Positions 1 through 12,416 of a stretch of 64,000 bases of DNA are shown one piece after another. Source of the DNA: Gymnopilus junonius. Lineage: Eukaryota > Basidiomycota > Agaricomycetes > Agaricales > Galerinaceae. Each line of letters begins with the position of its first letter. Positions within the stretch are counted from its first letter, which is position 1. A program made the translations under genes and the position numbers. The notes below the pieces were generated by a model, which was not told where the DNA came from, made no database searches, and saw only the letters and a program-made list of their open reading frames with translations. The DNA lies in assembly GCA_015501075.1 (NCBI GenBank), contig JADNYJ010000022.1, positions 295,659 to 359,658 on the forward strand. The letters are read 5' to 3'.

Positions 1-2
1 TA

Positions 3-796
3 GTTCTAGCGACGCTCGGGACTGTGGCCGTCGTCTATGGCGGAAGCACTGCACCAGTCGACAAGGAGCCTAGCAAGAGTGGGATTTCGACTACTACCAG
101 TCTGGGATTCAGACCGTCCGCCCCATTAATTGGAAATCTACTCACTCTTTTAGCTTCTTTTGGGTACGGTCTCTATCAAGTGCTATACAAGATATATGCC
201 GCTTTACCATCCGACCCCGAGGTCGCAGCGGACATTGCATACGAACAAATCCCAGACGAAGACGACAATACGATCAGCGTAGACCCGCATGAAGCCGTTT
301 ATCCGCCTCCCTTCGGGTTTCATCCAAACTTGTTAACCTCTCTCATGGGACTCTGCACTTTCCTTGTCCTGTGGATTCCAATCCCCTTTCTCCATTGGTC
401 CGGGAAAGAACCATTTAGGCTTCCTCCGAACCTTCTTACTGTTTTATCGATCTCTGGAATTGCTCTGAGTGGGGTAATATTTAATGCGGGCTTTATGGCA
501 AGTCCTCTTGAGCAGTCCATCTTCGGTTATGTTGATCACCTGTACATATAAAGGTTTTGTTGGGCGTGTGGGGTCCAATTATCGTTTCTGTTGGCAATCT
601 CTTGACGATCGTGCTTGTCCTGATATCCGATGTACACCTTTGCTTCTCAGCCCTATTCTAATTCTTACAACGCCATTTCTAGGTCCTCTTCGGAGCAGGA
701 ATAGAAGTTGTGACTTTCTGGAGTCTCCTCGGATCGGGGGTAATCGTGCTGGCATTTGGTGTTCTGGCTTACGACGTTTTTACGAAGAAACCATGA
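3..796 (+). CDS. EamA/SLC35F-like membrane transporter, 3' part
   Basis: Drug/metabolite-superfamily transporter, probably of vacuole or Golgi membrane. The frame is open from the window edge, so the 5' end lies outside. Exons 3-497, 554-631 and 683-796 join in phase. The visible protein has hydrophobic segments around GNLLTLLASFGYGLYQVLYK, then an acidic loop, then the conserved pair GVIFNAGFM / LLGVWGPIIVSVGNLLT and a last membrane helix before TGA. Intron 1 (498-553) starts with GCAAGT and ends AAAG, which is the consensus of the rare GC-AG class; no GT donor restores the frame. Intron 2 (632-682) is normal. The substrate cannot be told from sequence. Related fungal proteins are annotated as EamA, DUF6 or THI74-like. 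Confidence 0.75.
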
Positions 797-1801
797 TAGA
801 GGAACATATAACCGCTTTGAAGGGCCTTAGTATAGTGCAAATCTTCATATGACAGGAGTTGTCCCTTCGTTTTCATATTTTGCTGCATTACGCAGTCAAG
901 ATTTGTTGCAGCAAGCTAAATGAAGCTATACACTGTCAAATGGAAGCTCTTAATGCAAGAAGGGGCTTGCGAACTGAAATGACTGGCAGATCAATAAATA
1001 AATGTACCACATGGAATGGCCGTAAATACTATGTTAGTTGGGGAAGATTTGTAATTGGCCAGAAAACTCAAACATAAGTACGTGCGCGATGTATGTACTA
1101 TGGACAGAAAAGGAGGAACGCAAGACAGGAAGAACCGACAGGAGAATCATTAAATAGCATCAGAAGAGAATGAAAAGAAGAAGAGAGTAAGGAAACACGA
1201 TATCATGATCTTGAGGAAAGGCAGTATTACAGAAGAAGATACCCAATAAAGAACGCAAAAAGAAAATACGAATACAAGTCCGAAAAGGGTTGCTGTATTG
1301 GAATGTTTGATAAGAAGTCATACAATGAGGAATGTGGTGTGGTATTGTAGAGAAGAAATGAATGTGACTGAAGCGCGCGATGCAGAAGAAAAGACGTAGG
1401 AGATGGGTGGAACCATAAAGGAAGGAAGAAGACTTTTGATCGACGTTGAAGACAATAGTAGCGAACACAGCGATGGATGATCTGAGAAGAGACTTGCTTC
1501 TTGAACAAGTGGTGTCCGTTAAGGATGCGTGAGGACTCTGGAAGATGGCGACTGTGCCGTGGACAAGCAATAGACCCGCGGCATACATACCTGGTTTGAT
1601 GTGAAGCCTCGCTGTTCTTGAGCAAGATATATTCCATCGGATCATCGAAAGTACGCCGGCATAGACTGAGACCGAAAAAGCAGGACGGCGTGACTGACTT
1701 CGCAAGTTAGTGCAAAACTTGTTAATTCGGCGTTTAAGACGCGGTTGCCATTACGCTGTACGGGGATTCAGCCAACCATATACCACAGTGGAGAAAAGAA
1801 A
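797..1801. other. Convergent intergenic region
   Basis: About 1 kb between the 3' ends of the EamA gene (+) and the phosphatase gene (-). The stretch 1100-1450 is purine-rich on the + strand, which creates long stop-free frames on the minus strand; these have no recognisable domain and no splice-consistent structure. It should hold the two terminators and UTRs. I see no gene. Confidence 0.6.
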
Positions 1802-3381
1802 TCACCTTTTCCGCTTAGCTTTCGTCATCTCTTTCCGCAGTGCCGCGCCGTCCAAAGGTTTCAGCAGTTCAAATGCGCACAGCAAATCTTCGGAGACACT
1901 GTTGTTATAATTTTAGCACTCGAAGATCTTCGGCATGGATGATCAAAGCATACCTCATGCAAGCACCATAGTTATCAAATTCTGAAGAAGACATCAGTCC
2001 AAAAGACAATAGAGGACAAACAACCAGGCATACCACCGCAATAATTAGGTGCACTGAATACCGTCACTAGAGTACGGTCATTCCAAAATTCATACCCATC
2101 CTCCACGACCATGTGAGCGCGACAGATCAGATCCATGTCATACCGCACCAAGAATTCGTTGATAATGGCTTTGCCAAAACAATAACTGACTCCACGCTCG
2201 TTATCTTCCCAGTCAAGTGCTGTATCCGAGGGATCTGACCAGAGCAGGTCGTTAAGAAGCCCGTAGTCGGGCACGTCAGTAGGTCGCTGTATGCGCTTTA
2301 TATCCTCCATTGAGTGTAATGAGGGAGAGAGCCCGCCATGCACGCAAAAGATCTTAGAAGCAACAATAGCTGCTATAGGAAGGCAGTTGAAAACGTCTAT
2401 GAATGTCTTCCACGTCTTGATGTTACACCGTCGCTTGCATTCGTCGTAGAAACCATATACTGTCTAATGGTGAACATAGCTAAAGGAAAGAAAGGACTGC
2501 AACTAACCTCGTGTGACGTTCGCACACTCGTGGTTCCCTCGCAAAAGGAAGAAATTTTCGGGATATTTGATCTTGTAACACAATAGGAGGAGAATAGTTT
2601 CGAGGCTCTGCTTTCCGCGATCAACATAATCGCCCAAGAAAAGGTAATTAGCTGCAGGTGGGAAGCCACACATCTCGAATAACCGGATGAGGTCCGAATA
2701 CTGTCCATGTACGTCACCGACAATCTTGACAGGAGGGGATAATTCGATCAAGGTAGGCTGGCTAAGAAACACATCTCGCGCAGCAAGACATATGGCCGTA
2801 ATTTCCGTGTTCTTTAAACACAGGGACTTGCTCACTTTGCCGGTGTAGCCAACATCAAGCAGTCGTTGAATCATATCATCAACATCGAACTGCTTCAGTT
2901 TGTCTTTGGCGCCATTGCCGACGGATTCGCCTGTGGCGCCATTTACATTGCTATTCATGGAGCTGGGACTGAGAGGGGTTGCATTAGAAAGGATGGTCGG
3001 TGTAGGAACTGGAATATCTAAAGGAACGGTGGCAGGCTTGGGTGAAGGATATGGGGAAGGAGCGGACGTGGAAGCCTGAGGAGAGTGGTCAATATTGGGA
3101 ATGGTCGCCTTTGCAGGGTACGGGGAGCCATGAGGGGCCGAACTGGACGAAACTGGTGCACCAGCGGGGTCCGACACATTGATAGATGGGGCTCCGTTTG
3201 GAACTGAATAGGTGTCATTCCCGTTGGCAGCTGAAGAGGCCATTGCGCGCGAGGCAGAATCCTGGGTAGAGTTCTCGTCAGTACCATCGAGTTGGGGGTC
3301 TGCTGAAGAGCCGTCGGTGGACAAGTCCTTCTCCTTCTCCTTGCCAGCCTTCCTGGACTTCTTAGAGGGCTGTTGGCCCAT
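1802..3381 (-). CDS. ppz1: PPZ-type serine/threonine protein phosphatase
   Basis: PP1-like phosphatase of the fungal PPZ group, which acts in cation homeostasis and cell integrity. Exons (minus) are 3381-2508, 2459-2034, 1981-1954 and 1898-1802, giving 474 codons exactly. The start at 3381 was chosen because the protein then begins [11 protein letters not shown], a myristoylation-type Gly2 as in PPZ proteins; an upstream in-frame start at 3483 adds 34 residues and hides it. Residues 1 to about 165 are Ser/Pro-rich and low in complexity. The catalytic part follows, with GDVHGQ, GDYVDRG, RGNHE, the VYGFYDEC loop, CVHGGLSP and SAPNYCGEFDN. It ends in a basic tail, KAKRKR. All core metal-binding motifs are present. 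Exon 3 is only 28 nt. Confidence 0.93.
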
Positions 3382-3642
3382 GGGAGCGCCTGGTGGTTGC
3401 GGAGACTGTGGCCTCGATCTCGATAGGCGCGAAGTGAATACGGAGAGCAGAGTAGGAGCCAGCTTCGACGATGGAATGGACAAGGTACGGAAATCGTCGA
3501 GCAGAGCACAGCAGTCTGATTAATTCCACTCCCATCATTGTTATCCTTTGTTTGCTCTCACTCCCGCCAAGTCATCATATCATGTTGCATGTGCATAAAA
3601 AGACAAAACATATATTCCTAGCGCAATACACTGCCCCTACAT

Positions 3643-4385
3643 CTAGAACTTGCCAAACGATTTGCTTGCAGCCTTGTTCTTAGCCACCCGCAGCACGTTG
3701 AATCGCACAGTCTTTGACAGAGGTCGGCATTGTCCTGAGAATCGAATTAGTCGTTATCCCCTTTAGTTCCCCATCGACACTTACCGACGGTGACAACATC
3801 ACCAACTTCAACTCGGAACGCTGGAGACAAGTGAGCAGCAAGGTTCTTGTGGCGCTTCTCATAACGGTCTGCAGCAAATGCATAAGCAATGATTGGAAAC
3901 CCCGAACCTGGGCAGACTGACTATATTTAGGGATGTAGTGCAGGTAATCGCGGCGGATGATAATCGTCCTGTTCATTTTTGTTGACACGACCTTGCCGGT
4001 GAGGATGCGGCCACGGATAGAAACTTCACTAGTGAAAGGACATTTCTTGTCTGGTTGATCAAGGGCACACTGAGTGAGTAATCAGACTCGACCAGTAAAA
4101 CACATACCAACGTAGGTGCCGTTGATGGCCTCAGAGGGTGTCTTGAATCCCAAACCAACATCCTTGTACCATCGCTTCTCTTTGGTGGAGATTTTCTTAC
4201 CACCTAGATCGACAACGTAAGAAACGCGATTGAATGAATCTAAACCAAGTACACAGACCACGGCTTTTGGCGTTGAGGAAGATGTCTTGCTTTTGGAATG
4301 CTTTCTCGATCTATAATTTCAAATATAATGAGATAAATTGTACCCCGGTGACAGGGATTGGGCTATGCACCTGAGCGTCAGCCAT
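3643..4385 (-). CDS. RPS11: 40S ribosomal protein uS17 (RPS11)
   Basis: Small-subunit ribosomal protein. Six exons on the minus strand (4385-4371, 4310-4259, 4203-4108, 4050-3922, 3868-3785, 3734-3643) sum to 155 codons plus stop. The first exon is only 15 nt (MADAQ). Family landmarks in order are the [14 protein letters not shown] block, [67 protein letters not shown] and a basic C-end, KSFGKF. Exon 4 uses an AG (CAACCAG) downstream of a nearer CACTCAG that would bring a stop. High intron density with short exons is usual for ribosomal genes in agaricomycetes. No defects were seen. Confidence 0.95.
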
Positions 4386-5124
4386 GGTGTTGGTCTTGAG
4401 GTCGTTGACGGCGGAGGCTACCTACTGAACTTTTGGCGGGTTTATTGACACTTGTTTGCTCTTCACGGCACGGAAGCCACCTCCGATAAACTGTATAGTC
4501 GGTGCGGAGTTTGCCGATCATTGTGTTCGAAGCGCTGTGAGAGCTCAGCGGCAGCAGATTATTGTCATGAATTATACTCCGCTTGTGAGCTGCGCATGTG
4601 ATGGCCCAGGATCTCTTTCTCGATTTGTAGCTTCCGTCATGGACTTGATGATTTTCTTCTATTAAAACTCCAAATTGGCAAGACGTAACAACGCTGCATT
4701 TATCGATTTTCGAATGAGGCATGGAGTAAAAAAATTCATGCGACTGTCGACATCGTCATCATCATTTATATACTTACCCTAGCAACTTATTAACTTACAC
4801 AGGACTGTTCCTGCTGCAAGGATAAAGGTCACTTTGGAAATGAAAGTGTTCATATACATACACGAACTGCTGTAGACTGCTGTGAACTGCCGAATACAGT
4901 CGTCTCGATCGCCATGTTACGGAAATTTCAAATTGGCGATGGATTTACCGTTCGGCATTAAATGAGGGGTGACGCGACGCGCTATTGACATATGTTTGGA
5001 CTACGCGCTTCGTTTCTGACACGAGCAGTGATGGGTCGCCAGCAAACCTTGGGTCAGTCTGTCACCGCTTTTACGCTGTCTACACGTCCCGGACGTTCAT
5101 TTCTTTACAGGAAAGTTCTTTGTC
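4386..5124. promoter_or_regulatory. Divergent promoter region RPS11 / CDC9, with ACGCG motifs
   Basis: About 740 bp between two diverging starts. Near the DNA ligase side, 4971-4983 reads gacgcgacgcgct, two overlapping ACGCG cores, and another ACGCG lies at about 4998. ACGCG is the core of the MCB element bound by MBF, which drives S-phase genes including CDC9 in yeasts. That MBF acts here is inference. No TATA box stands out. Confidence 0.4.
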
Positions 5125-8100
5125 ATGCCTAATTCCTCCAAAGCTGCACCGCCGCAGCAGGCGAGTCTCCAGGAAATGTGGGGCAAGAAGAAGACACCCA
5201 AGCCAGTCGCGTCGGAGACCAAACCTGACATCAAGCAAGAATTAAGCAAGAGATTAAACCAGAGCTCAAGATCGACGCGATGGACGTTGACCATCCTCAG
5301 GAATCTAACAGTAAGACCCTGTTCATGACCAGAGAGCCCTTCGTTTATCAATTGCCGACCAGCAGCTGAAAGTTCAAAGCGCAAAGAGAGCCCTACCCCT
5401 GTGCCAAGTAGGTCTCCGTTCTCAGTGCCTATTCGCGTCCTATTTTGAGTATTACGCGTTTAGACTCTTCGAAATTAAAGAAACGGCGGATTGTTGAATC
5501 CGACGACGGAGAGGATCTGAATGACGGACCACCAACGTCCTGTGCGTGACTTAGATTTAGAGACGAAAAGTTTTATAGTGGCTTACACGGACATCCAGCA
5601 CTCGAACCAGTAAACCTCGCATCTGAGGCGTCATCAAAATGGTCGAGGTCTAAATCGTCTCCTACTCCAGAAGCAAGCCCAAATTCACCGAAACCTCAAG
5701 AAAAAGGAAAGGCCAAGTCCCCAGCAGCACCAGCTGTGACTAAAGCTGCTATGGCTGAAGATGTAGCGGAAGAGTCTTCTGGCGAAGATGAGGGAGAAGA
5801 TGAAATAGGTGGCGCTGAAGAGGACGAAGAGCTACCAAGTGATAAGGCCGCCACTACAAAAAGGTTTGAAGGCTTGCCCTTATATATCGTTCGAAAAGCC
5901 GTAAGCTCACCTTCTAAAAAGCGCCCAGATGGCATTATTTAAGCGCGATGATGTGGACATCGAAGGTGGTTGGAAAGCTGGTCAACCGTAAGCGCCGCTT
6001 ATAAGTTCAAGAAGATATAGCTTCCTGACACCTGTCAGTGTACCTTATGCAGCTTTGACCAAGGCCTTTTCTCTGATAGAGGCTACGACAAAACGACTAG
6101 AAAAGAACGCCATTCTAACCTCTTTTCTCTTGCTGATCATACAAAGAAGCGCGAAAGGAGACTACAACTCTCTTCTCCAAGCAGTATACCTCTGCATCAA
6201 TCGAGTAGGTTTTCTGCTGCACTTAGTTTGCAAATGAACTATGTTCTGACTTGCCTTGAAGTTAAGTCCAGACTATGTTGGCATTGAACTTGGAATTGGG
6301 GAGAGTCTACTCATCAAAGCTATTGGAGAGTCGACAGGGCGTAGTCTATCTCTCATTAAAGCCGACTTGAAGAAGGAAGGCGACCTTGGGCTCGTTGCAA
6401 TGGTATTATTCCACTGCGATAGCATTATCGTACACTTCTCATGCATTCTTGAACCTATTATAGAACTCAAAAAACAGTCAGAAGACACTCTTCAAGCCGA
6501 AACCTCTAACCGTGCCGTTTGTCTTCACGCACTTGCGAGAAATCGCTTTAGCTTCTGGACACTCCGTAAGGCCTACCTTTTTACTCTATCTATCTCTAGC
6601 ATCTAACTTGCGGGCAGTCTCAAGCAAAGAAAGTCTCTATCATCACTAAATTGTTGGCAGCTTGCCAAGATTTCGAGGCCAAGTACATTGTGCGTAGTCT
6701 GGAAGGTAAGCTACGGATAGGAAACGCGGAGCGGTCTGTGCTTGTGGCGTTAGCACAAGCTGCTGTTCTTGCGGAGGAAGAACGGTGTAGGTGCTTAATA
6801 TTTTCTCAAGTGCCTAGGCAAGCTCATCTTCAGTACAGCGGGCAAGAAGTGGAGTCAAGATCAACTTGCCACAAGGCTGGAGGAAGGAACGAACATAATC
6901 AAATCAGTCTACAGGTGGGCTGGTTCGTTTGTTTCTTATCATATGCTATTCTGAGCTGTTGTGTTTCCGTTTCTTTTAATCATTAGCGAATTGCCCACTT
7001 ATGATAAAGTGATACCGGCTCTCCTGGAATTCGGCATTGATGGTTTGAGAGAGCACTGCAAACTTAGTCCTGGTGTCCCACTCAAACCTATGCTTGCAAA
7101 GCCTACGAAGGCCATTGGCGAGGTTTTGGACAGATTTGAAAATAAACACTTCACATGTGAATACAAATACGACGGAGAACGAGCACAAGTCAGTAGTTGC
7201 TTCCCATCTAGTTTTCTTGCGTTTCTGATAGTAATATAGGTGCATAAAACGGAAGATGGCACTGTCTCAGTGTTCAGTCGAAATTCAGAGGATATGAGTA
7301 AGAAGTATCCTGATTTGGTGGACCAACTTCCAAAGGTAAGGTGCCATAAACTTGTCAGCGTATCAAAATCTGAAGTAGCCTTTTTTCAGTGTATTAAAGA
7401 GTCGACAAAATCGTTTGTTTTCGATGCCGAGGCTGTTGCTATTGACCGCACTACAGGCAAGCTGATGCCTTTCCAAGAGCTTAGCAGGCGAAAACGCAAG
7501 GATGTCAAAGTCGAGGATATCCAAGTCAGAGTTTGCCTCTTTGCCTTTGATCTTCTGTATCTGAACGGCCAGGTAACATTTACTTTTTTCAATTGCTATT
7601 TTCAGCTAAAAATGATATTTAGCCCTTGTTGCACCAATCTTTACAAAGAAGGCGTGAACTATTACGAGAACATTTTACTCCCGTTCAGGGTGAATTCGAC
7701 TTTGCGAAGTCATCAGACGGTGAAACCACTGAAGAAATTCAAAGCTTCCTTGAAGAGAGTGTCAAGGACGGGTGCGAGGGTCTCATGGTCAAAATGCTGG
7801 ATACAGATGCTAGTTTCTACGAACCCAGCCGAAGAAGTGTCAACTGGCTCAAGGTTTGTCGTGCCTGATTCTTAATTATGAGCATGTATTGATTTCCCTG
7901 CAGTTAAAAAAGGATTATCTAGCTGGCGTGGGCGACTCGCTCGATCTAGTAGTCGTGGGCGCATATTATGGCAAAGGCAAGCGAACAAACGTGTATGGAG
8001 CCTTCCTCCTCGCATGTTATGACAGTGATTCGGAGGTGTACCAAACCATCTGCAAGATTGGGACTGGGTTTACTGAAGAGGTATTGCAAACCCATTATGA

Positions 8101-8538
8101 CACCTTGAAGCCACTGGAAACATCAAACCCCCGAGGTGACATCAAGGTCGGCGGTGCGAAGCCGGATATTTGGTTCGAGCCAAAGGTGGTCTGGGAAGTA
8201 TTAACGGCTGACTTATCAATGAGCCCCATTTACACTGCGGCGCAGGGTTTGGTAAGTCACCGTTATTTCCGAAGCTAATGACTTCATTCATACCCCACTC
8301 CCAACAGGTGGACGAGAGAGGCATCTCTTTGCGATTTCCCCGTTACCTTCGGATTCGCGATGACAAGTCGGCCGAAGATGCCACAGGACCCGAACAGGTA
8401 GGCTTCGTTATGAATGGAGTGCTAGAATTGTTTTTGAATGTATTCCAGATTGCAGAAATGTACGAGAGGCAGGCTTTGGCTCAGAATGGTGGAGGCAAAA
8501 AGAAAAAGGGCGCAGACGGGGATGATGGATTCTGGTAA
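5125..8538 (+). CDS. CDC9: DNA ligase I, ATP-dependent
   Basis: Joins Okazaki fragments and repair nicks. The N-terminus ([19 protein letters not shown]) has a PIP-box-like QxxL motif for PCNA, followed by a Lys/Glu/Asp-rich linker. The DNA-binding domain runs from [19 protein letters not shown] through [13 protein letters not shown]. The adenylation domain holds [10 protein letters not shown] (catalytic Lys near 7164), [27 protein letters not shown] and NWLKLKKDYL. The OB-fold ends in [12 protein letters not shown], then a basic tail, GGGKKKKG. Early exons are 5125-5310, 5366-5407 and 5464-5541, then from 5599. There is a reading-frame break at 5238-5242: the first 37 codons are in one frame, and the rest needs one extra base there, after which a regular IKQE/IKPE series continues. 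Either a base is missing from the assembly or translation starts at ATG 5280. The gene is essential, so an assembly error is likelier. Confidence 0.92.
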
Positions 8539-8641
8539 TGCTCCTTGATTTTGGGGGATATCATCGTTCAGTGTATCTTGTATATTAGAGGAATAAAGAG
8601 TATAATGAGTCTAGCTCTCCACAAGGAAATGGCAACTTCTC

Positions 8642-9267
8642 TTAATTTGCCTTTTGTTTTTCCTCCTGCGCCGCCTTGATTGCTTGAGTAACCTTTCCGT
8701 CCGACACAGCCTCCACCTGCTGGGCAGCAAGATTCTTCTCCCGACCCCCTCTATACCAATAATTGACAAATCGAACTTCTTGAATCGATTGTGCGGTGGC
8801 ATTTGTAAAATGGCAAGCGAAGAGCAGGTAGTTGCGAGGTTGAACCCTCCAAGCTAGACATAATAAAGGCAATTCAACATCCAACCGAGACAAGCAACAC
8901 GGAAAACACGCACCAAATCGCATAAAGACCAACCTTTGGTGGTTCATGAGCGTAAAGCAGGCACACGAGGAATACGAACACGTACGAATAGCAAGCGAGA
9001 GCAGTTGTCATAGTCCCTGAAATGACTTCCTCATCCTTCCTCAAGTCGGCCAGAGCGGCAATAGGAAGACCCCAGTTTGCAACCTGGTAAAAGAAGTGGT
9101 GTCGGCAGTCGGTGAGTCAGGACAAGGATTACATACAGGTCCCCAGAAATGAGTACCTAACGCGAGGGTTCAGAGGGTAACACTGACAAGGATAAAATGA
9201 TGGACGCACTGAAAAAATATTCACGAGAAGCTGGAGACCGCAGCCATTGGAAAAAGGTTGAGGCCAT
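8642..9267 (-). CDS. MPC1: Mitochondrial pyruvate carrier subunit
   Basis: Inner-membrane subunit of the carrier that imports pyruvate for pyruvate dehydrogenase. Starting at 9267, the protein begins [20 protein letters not shown], then [20 protein letters not shown] (the MPC signature), [20 protein letters not shown] and [19 protein letters not shown], with a charged tail ending EEKQKAN. The first exon is 9267-9210. Splicing from Y-S (donor GTACGTG) to a short exon coding LVFMRF is needed to keep the family motif. Length, about 135 residues, and the [12 protein letters not shown] motif fit MPC1 better than MPC2. The gene is convergent with CDC9, about 100 bp apart. Confidence 0.9.
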
Positions 9268-9570
9268 CTAGCGAAGTTGATGGGGAGAGAGTTGGTTGTT
9301 CGTTCGAGTGGGGCACTCCTCACGTGTCTGTTGGATTTGTCCGAGTTTACGTGTAATTCAGCACCTTGGAGGGTGATTTGAGTGAAAAGCGATAGTTGAA
9401 ACCCGCCCTTTCACTGAAATGCATGCAATTTGCTCCTCGCCCATGCAATCGCAGAAATTTCAATTTTCCCCAGGCCTTTAATTAAGCACGCTACAAAAGG
9501 AAATCCTATGCACGTTGCCGCTTGCCTTTCAATATAATATTTCTTTCAATTCGTCCATCCCCATCGACCA

Positions 9571-10991
9571 ATGCAGCAGCCGTATTCCAATTATCCGCCT
9601 TACTATGGCCAGCCTATGTACCCGCATACGCCCTACATGGGCCAAGCTGGTCCCCCCGGTCCTAGCAGCGCCTATCCCCCTTCTATGGTCCTCAGCAGCC
9701 TGCACCTGCTCCACCCTCAGGAAATCTCCCCGCCCCTGCCCCGTATTCTTTCGATGCCGCCGCGTATGCTATTAAGCCAGGTCAGCCAACAGGTCCTGCT
9801 CCATCGCGGCGCCATCGAAGAAACCAGACAACTCCTGCCGCTCAGGCTGCTCCATCTGCTCCCCTGAAATCTGCTATGAAGAAGACTATGAATGTTTTCA
9901 ATGCCGCTGAGAATACTCTCGGAAGGCAATTTTCGAATCCATTCAGCCATGCTCAGCAGAACCCAGCTCCGCCATTTCCTCGCCCTCGAGTCCAATCAAA
10001 TCCTCAAAGATCGCAAAATGCCGTTAAAGAGCCCTCCCATGAACAAACTCAACCCACCTGTACGCTGCTCCTTTTATGAGCGCTCATCGGGATCTGACTT
10101 GTCCCTAACTTAGTGCATATGCTTCTGTCGTTTCATGGTCTGAGCGAGCTTCATATTGAATATATCATGCAAATGGGGCTGGAGGAAATGCGCAAGGTAA
10201 TTTGGCCCCTGTGGCGAGACGGTGTCGAATCAGATACTATTACTGGACACACATGCATCGTCAAGTTTCGGAATACACCATGGGATCTGAACGGTCCAAA
10301 CGTTCGCAAGTGAGCTCTCAAATATCTTGTGACAAACTCATCTAATGCATGCAGTTTAGTGCCTATAGGCTCATCGTCGAGATCTTTACTCTTTTTCAAA
10401 AACGGGTTCGTTCCACTCTATTCTGTAAAGTTACGCGAAGCTTCACTTCATGCGCTAGGGTATTCATTTCAGACAGCGGTGAACATTTCGTCAACAGTTT
10501 GTCTCTCTTTCAATCGTGACCTCCATCTATGCTGATTAATTACATATCTAATCTCAGTCACCCCGGCTCGTCTTTCAGGTTACTCAACCCGCTCCTTCCG
10601 AGTTCTTCTTGTCGTTCTTCTCCCAAGATGGTCGCAAGCTCACACTGATCAATCCCCCAAATCGTGTTGATCTCTCTATCGGCGCGCATCTACGCTCTGC
10701 TCTCCCGAATAGTAACGTTATTGACAATGTAATTGAGGAAGAAACTCGCGTTATTGAAGTGAAGCCCAAATTTATCAATTGTCTGTCTTCTGTTATACGG
10801 GCGACGCTATCTGACCATCCATTGCAGCCCCTGAAGTCGAATCTTCCACCATGTTCATTGAAGTTCTCAAGATCTTGAATAACTTGGGATATCAACTTGA
10901 TGCAACAGTACCACTGAGTCGTAAAGGCACTTTGGGACTACGGAATACTAGGGAGCTTCTCGTGTTCAAAGAAATAGCGACACCTACGTAA
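9571..10991 (+). CDS. Conserved basidiomycete protein of unknown function
   Basis: I do not recognise a named family. The N-terminal third is rich in Pro, Gln, Tyr and Ala (MQQPYSNYPPYYGQPMYPHT). The C-terminal part is globular and spliced from several exons: LHMLLSFHGLSELHIEYIMQ, VIWPLWRDGVESD, FRNTPWDLNGPNVR, NAYRLIVEIFTLFQKRG, SPRLVFQVTQPAPSEFFLSF, GRKLTLINPPNRVDLSIGA and LRNTRELLVFK near the stop at 10989. All introns are 45-60 bp GT-AG. The frame breaks at the run of five C at 9676-9680: before it the Pro/Gln-rich frame is +1, after it the same composition continues in the next frame, as if one C were missing. The C-terminal half looks like a dense, conserved fold. Function unknown. Confidence 0.7.
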
Positions 10992-11168
10992 TGATGTTCC
11001 ACTACTTCTCTTGGTATGTTAAAATCCTCCGCTTTGCTTTAAAATCTGCTTATGGTATATGATATTGTAATTAGATGATATCTATACAATGGATATCCCT
11101 TCACGACCTTTCTCCATATATCCCTGTATTATATGTATATCCTTTCCGTCTATATACCTTGTCGCACC

Positions 11169-12090
<922 letters not shown>

Positions 12091-12416
12091 GGTGCGGTGG
12101 GACAAATTAAGAAACGACTTGTGGGGGAGGGGCGAAAGACGGAATTGCGCTGCAATGCGCGGTGCTCTTAAAAGAAAGCGTGACAGGTTGGACGAAGAGG
12201 GAATGGTCGGGCCACACTATGGGTAGCTTAATATGATATTTAAAAGAGAGTGGTGCCAGACGGCGATAAAATAAATGTTCATCCGAGTTTTATCGGTAAA
12301 GATTTCATTGGACAGCGACTTTCCCACTCTCTACAGCGCTAATTACACGGCACCGTGCACCACTTTGGTCTTTCTTGCTCTATTCAGATAGCACTTACTC
12401 ATGCAACACTTGCCAC

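Noticed and set aside
1160..1705. 181-codon minus-strand open frame
   Set aside because: Uses a non-ATG start, has no domain, and mirrors a purine-rich + strand; probably UTR/terminator sequence between convergent genes.
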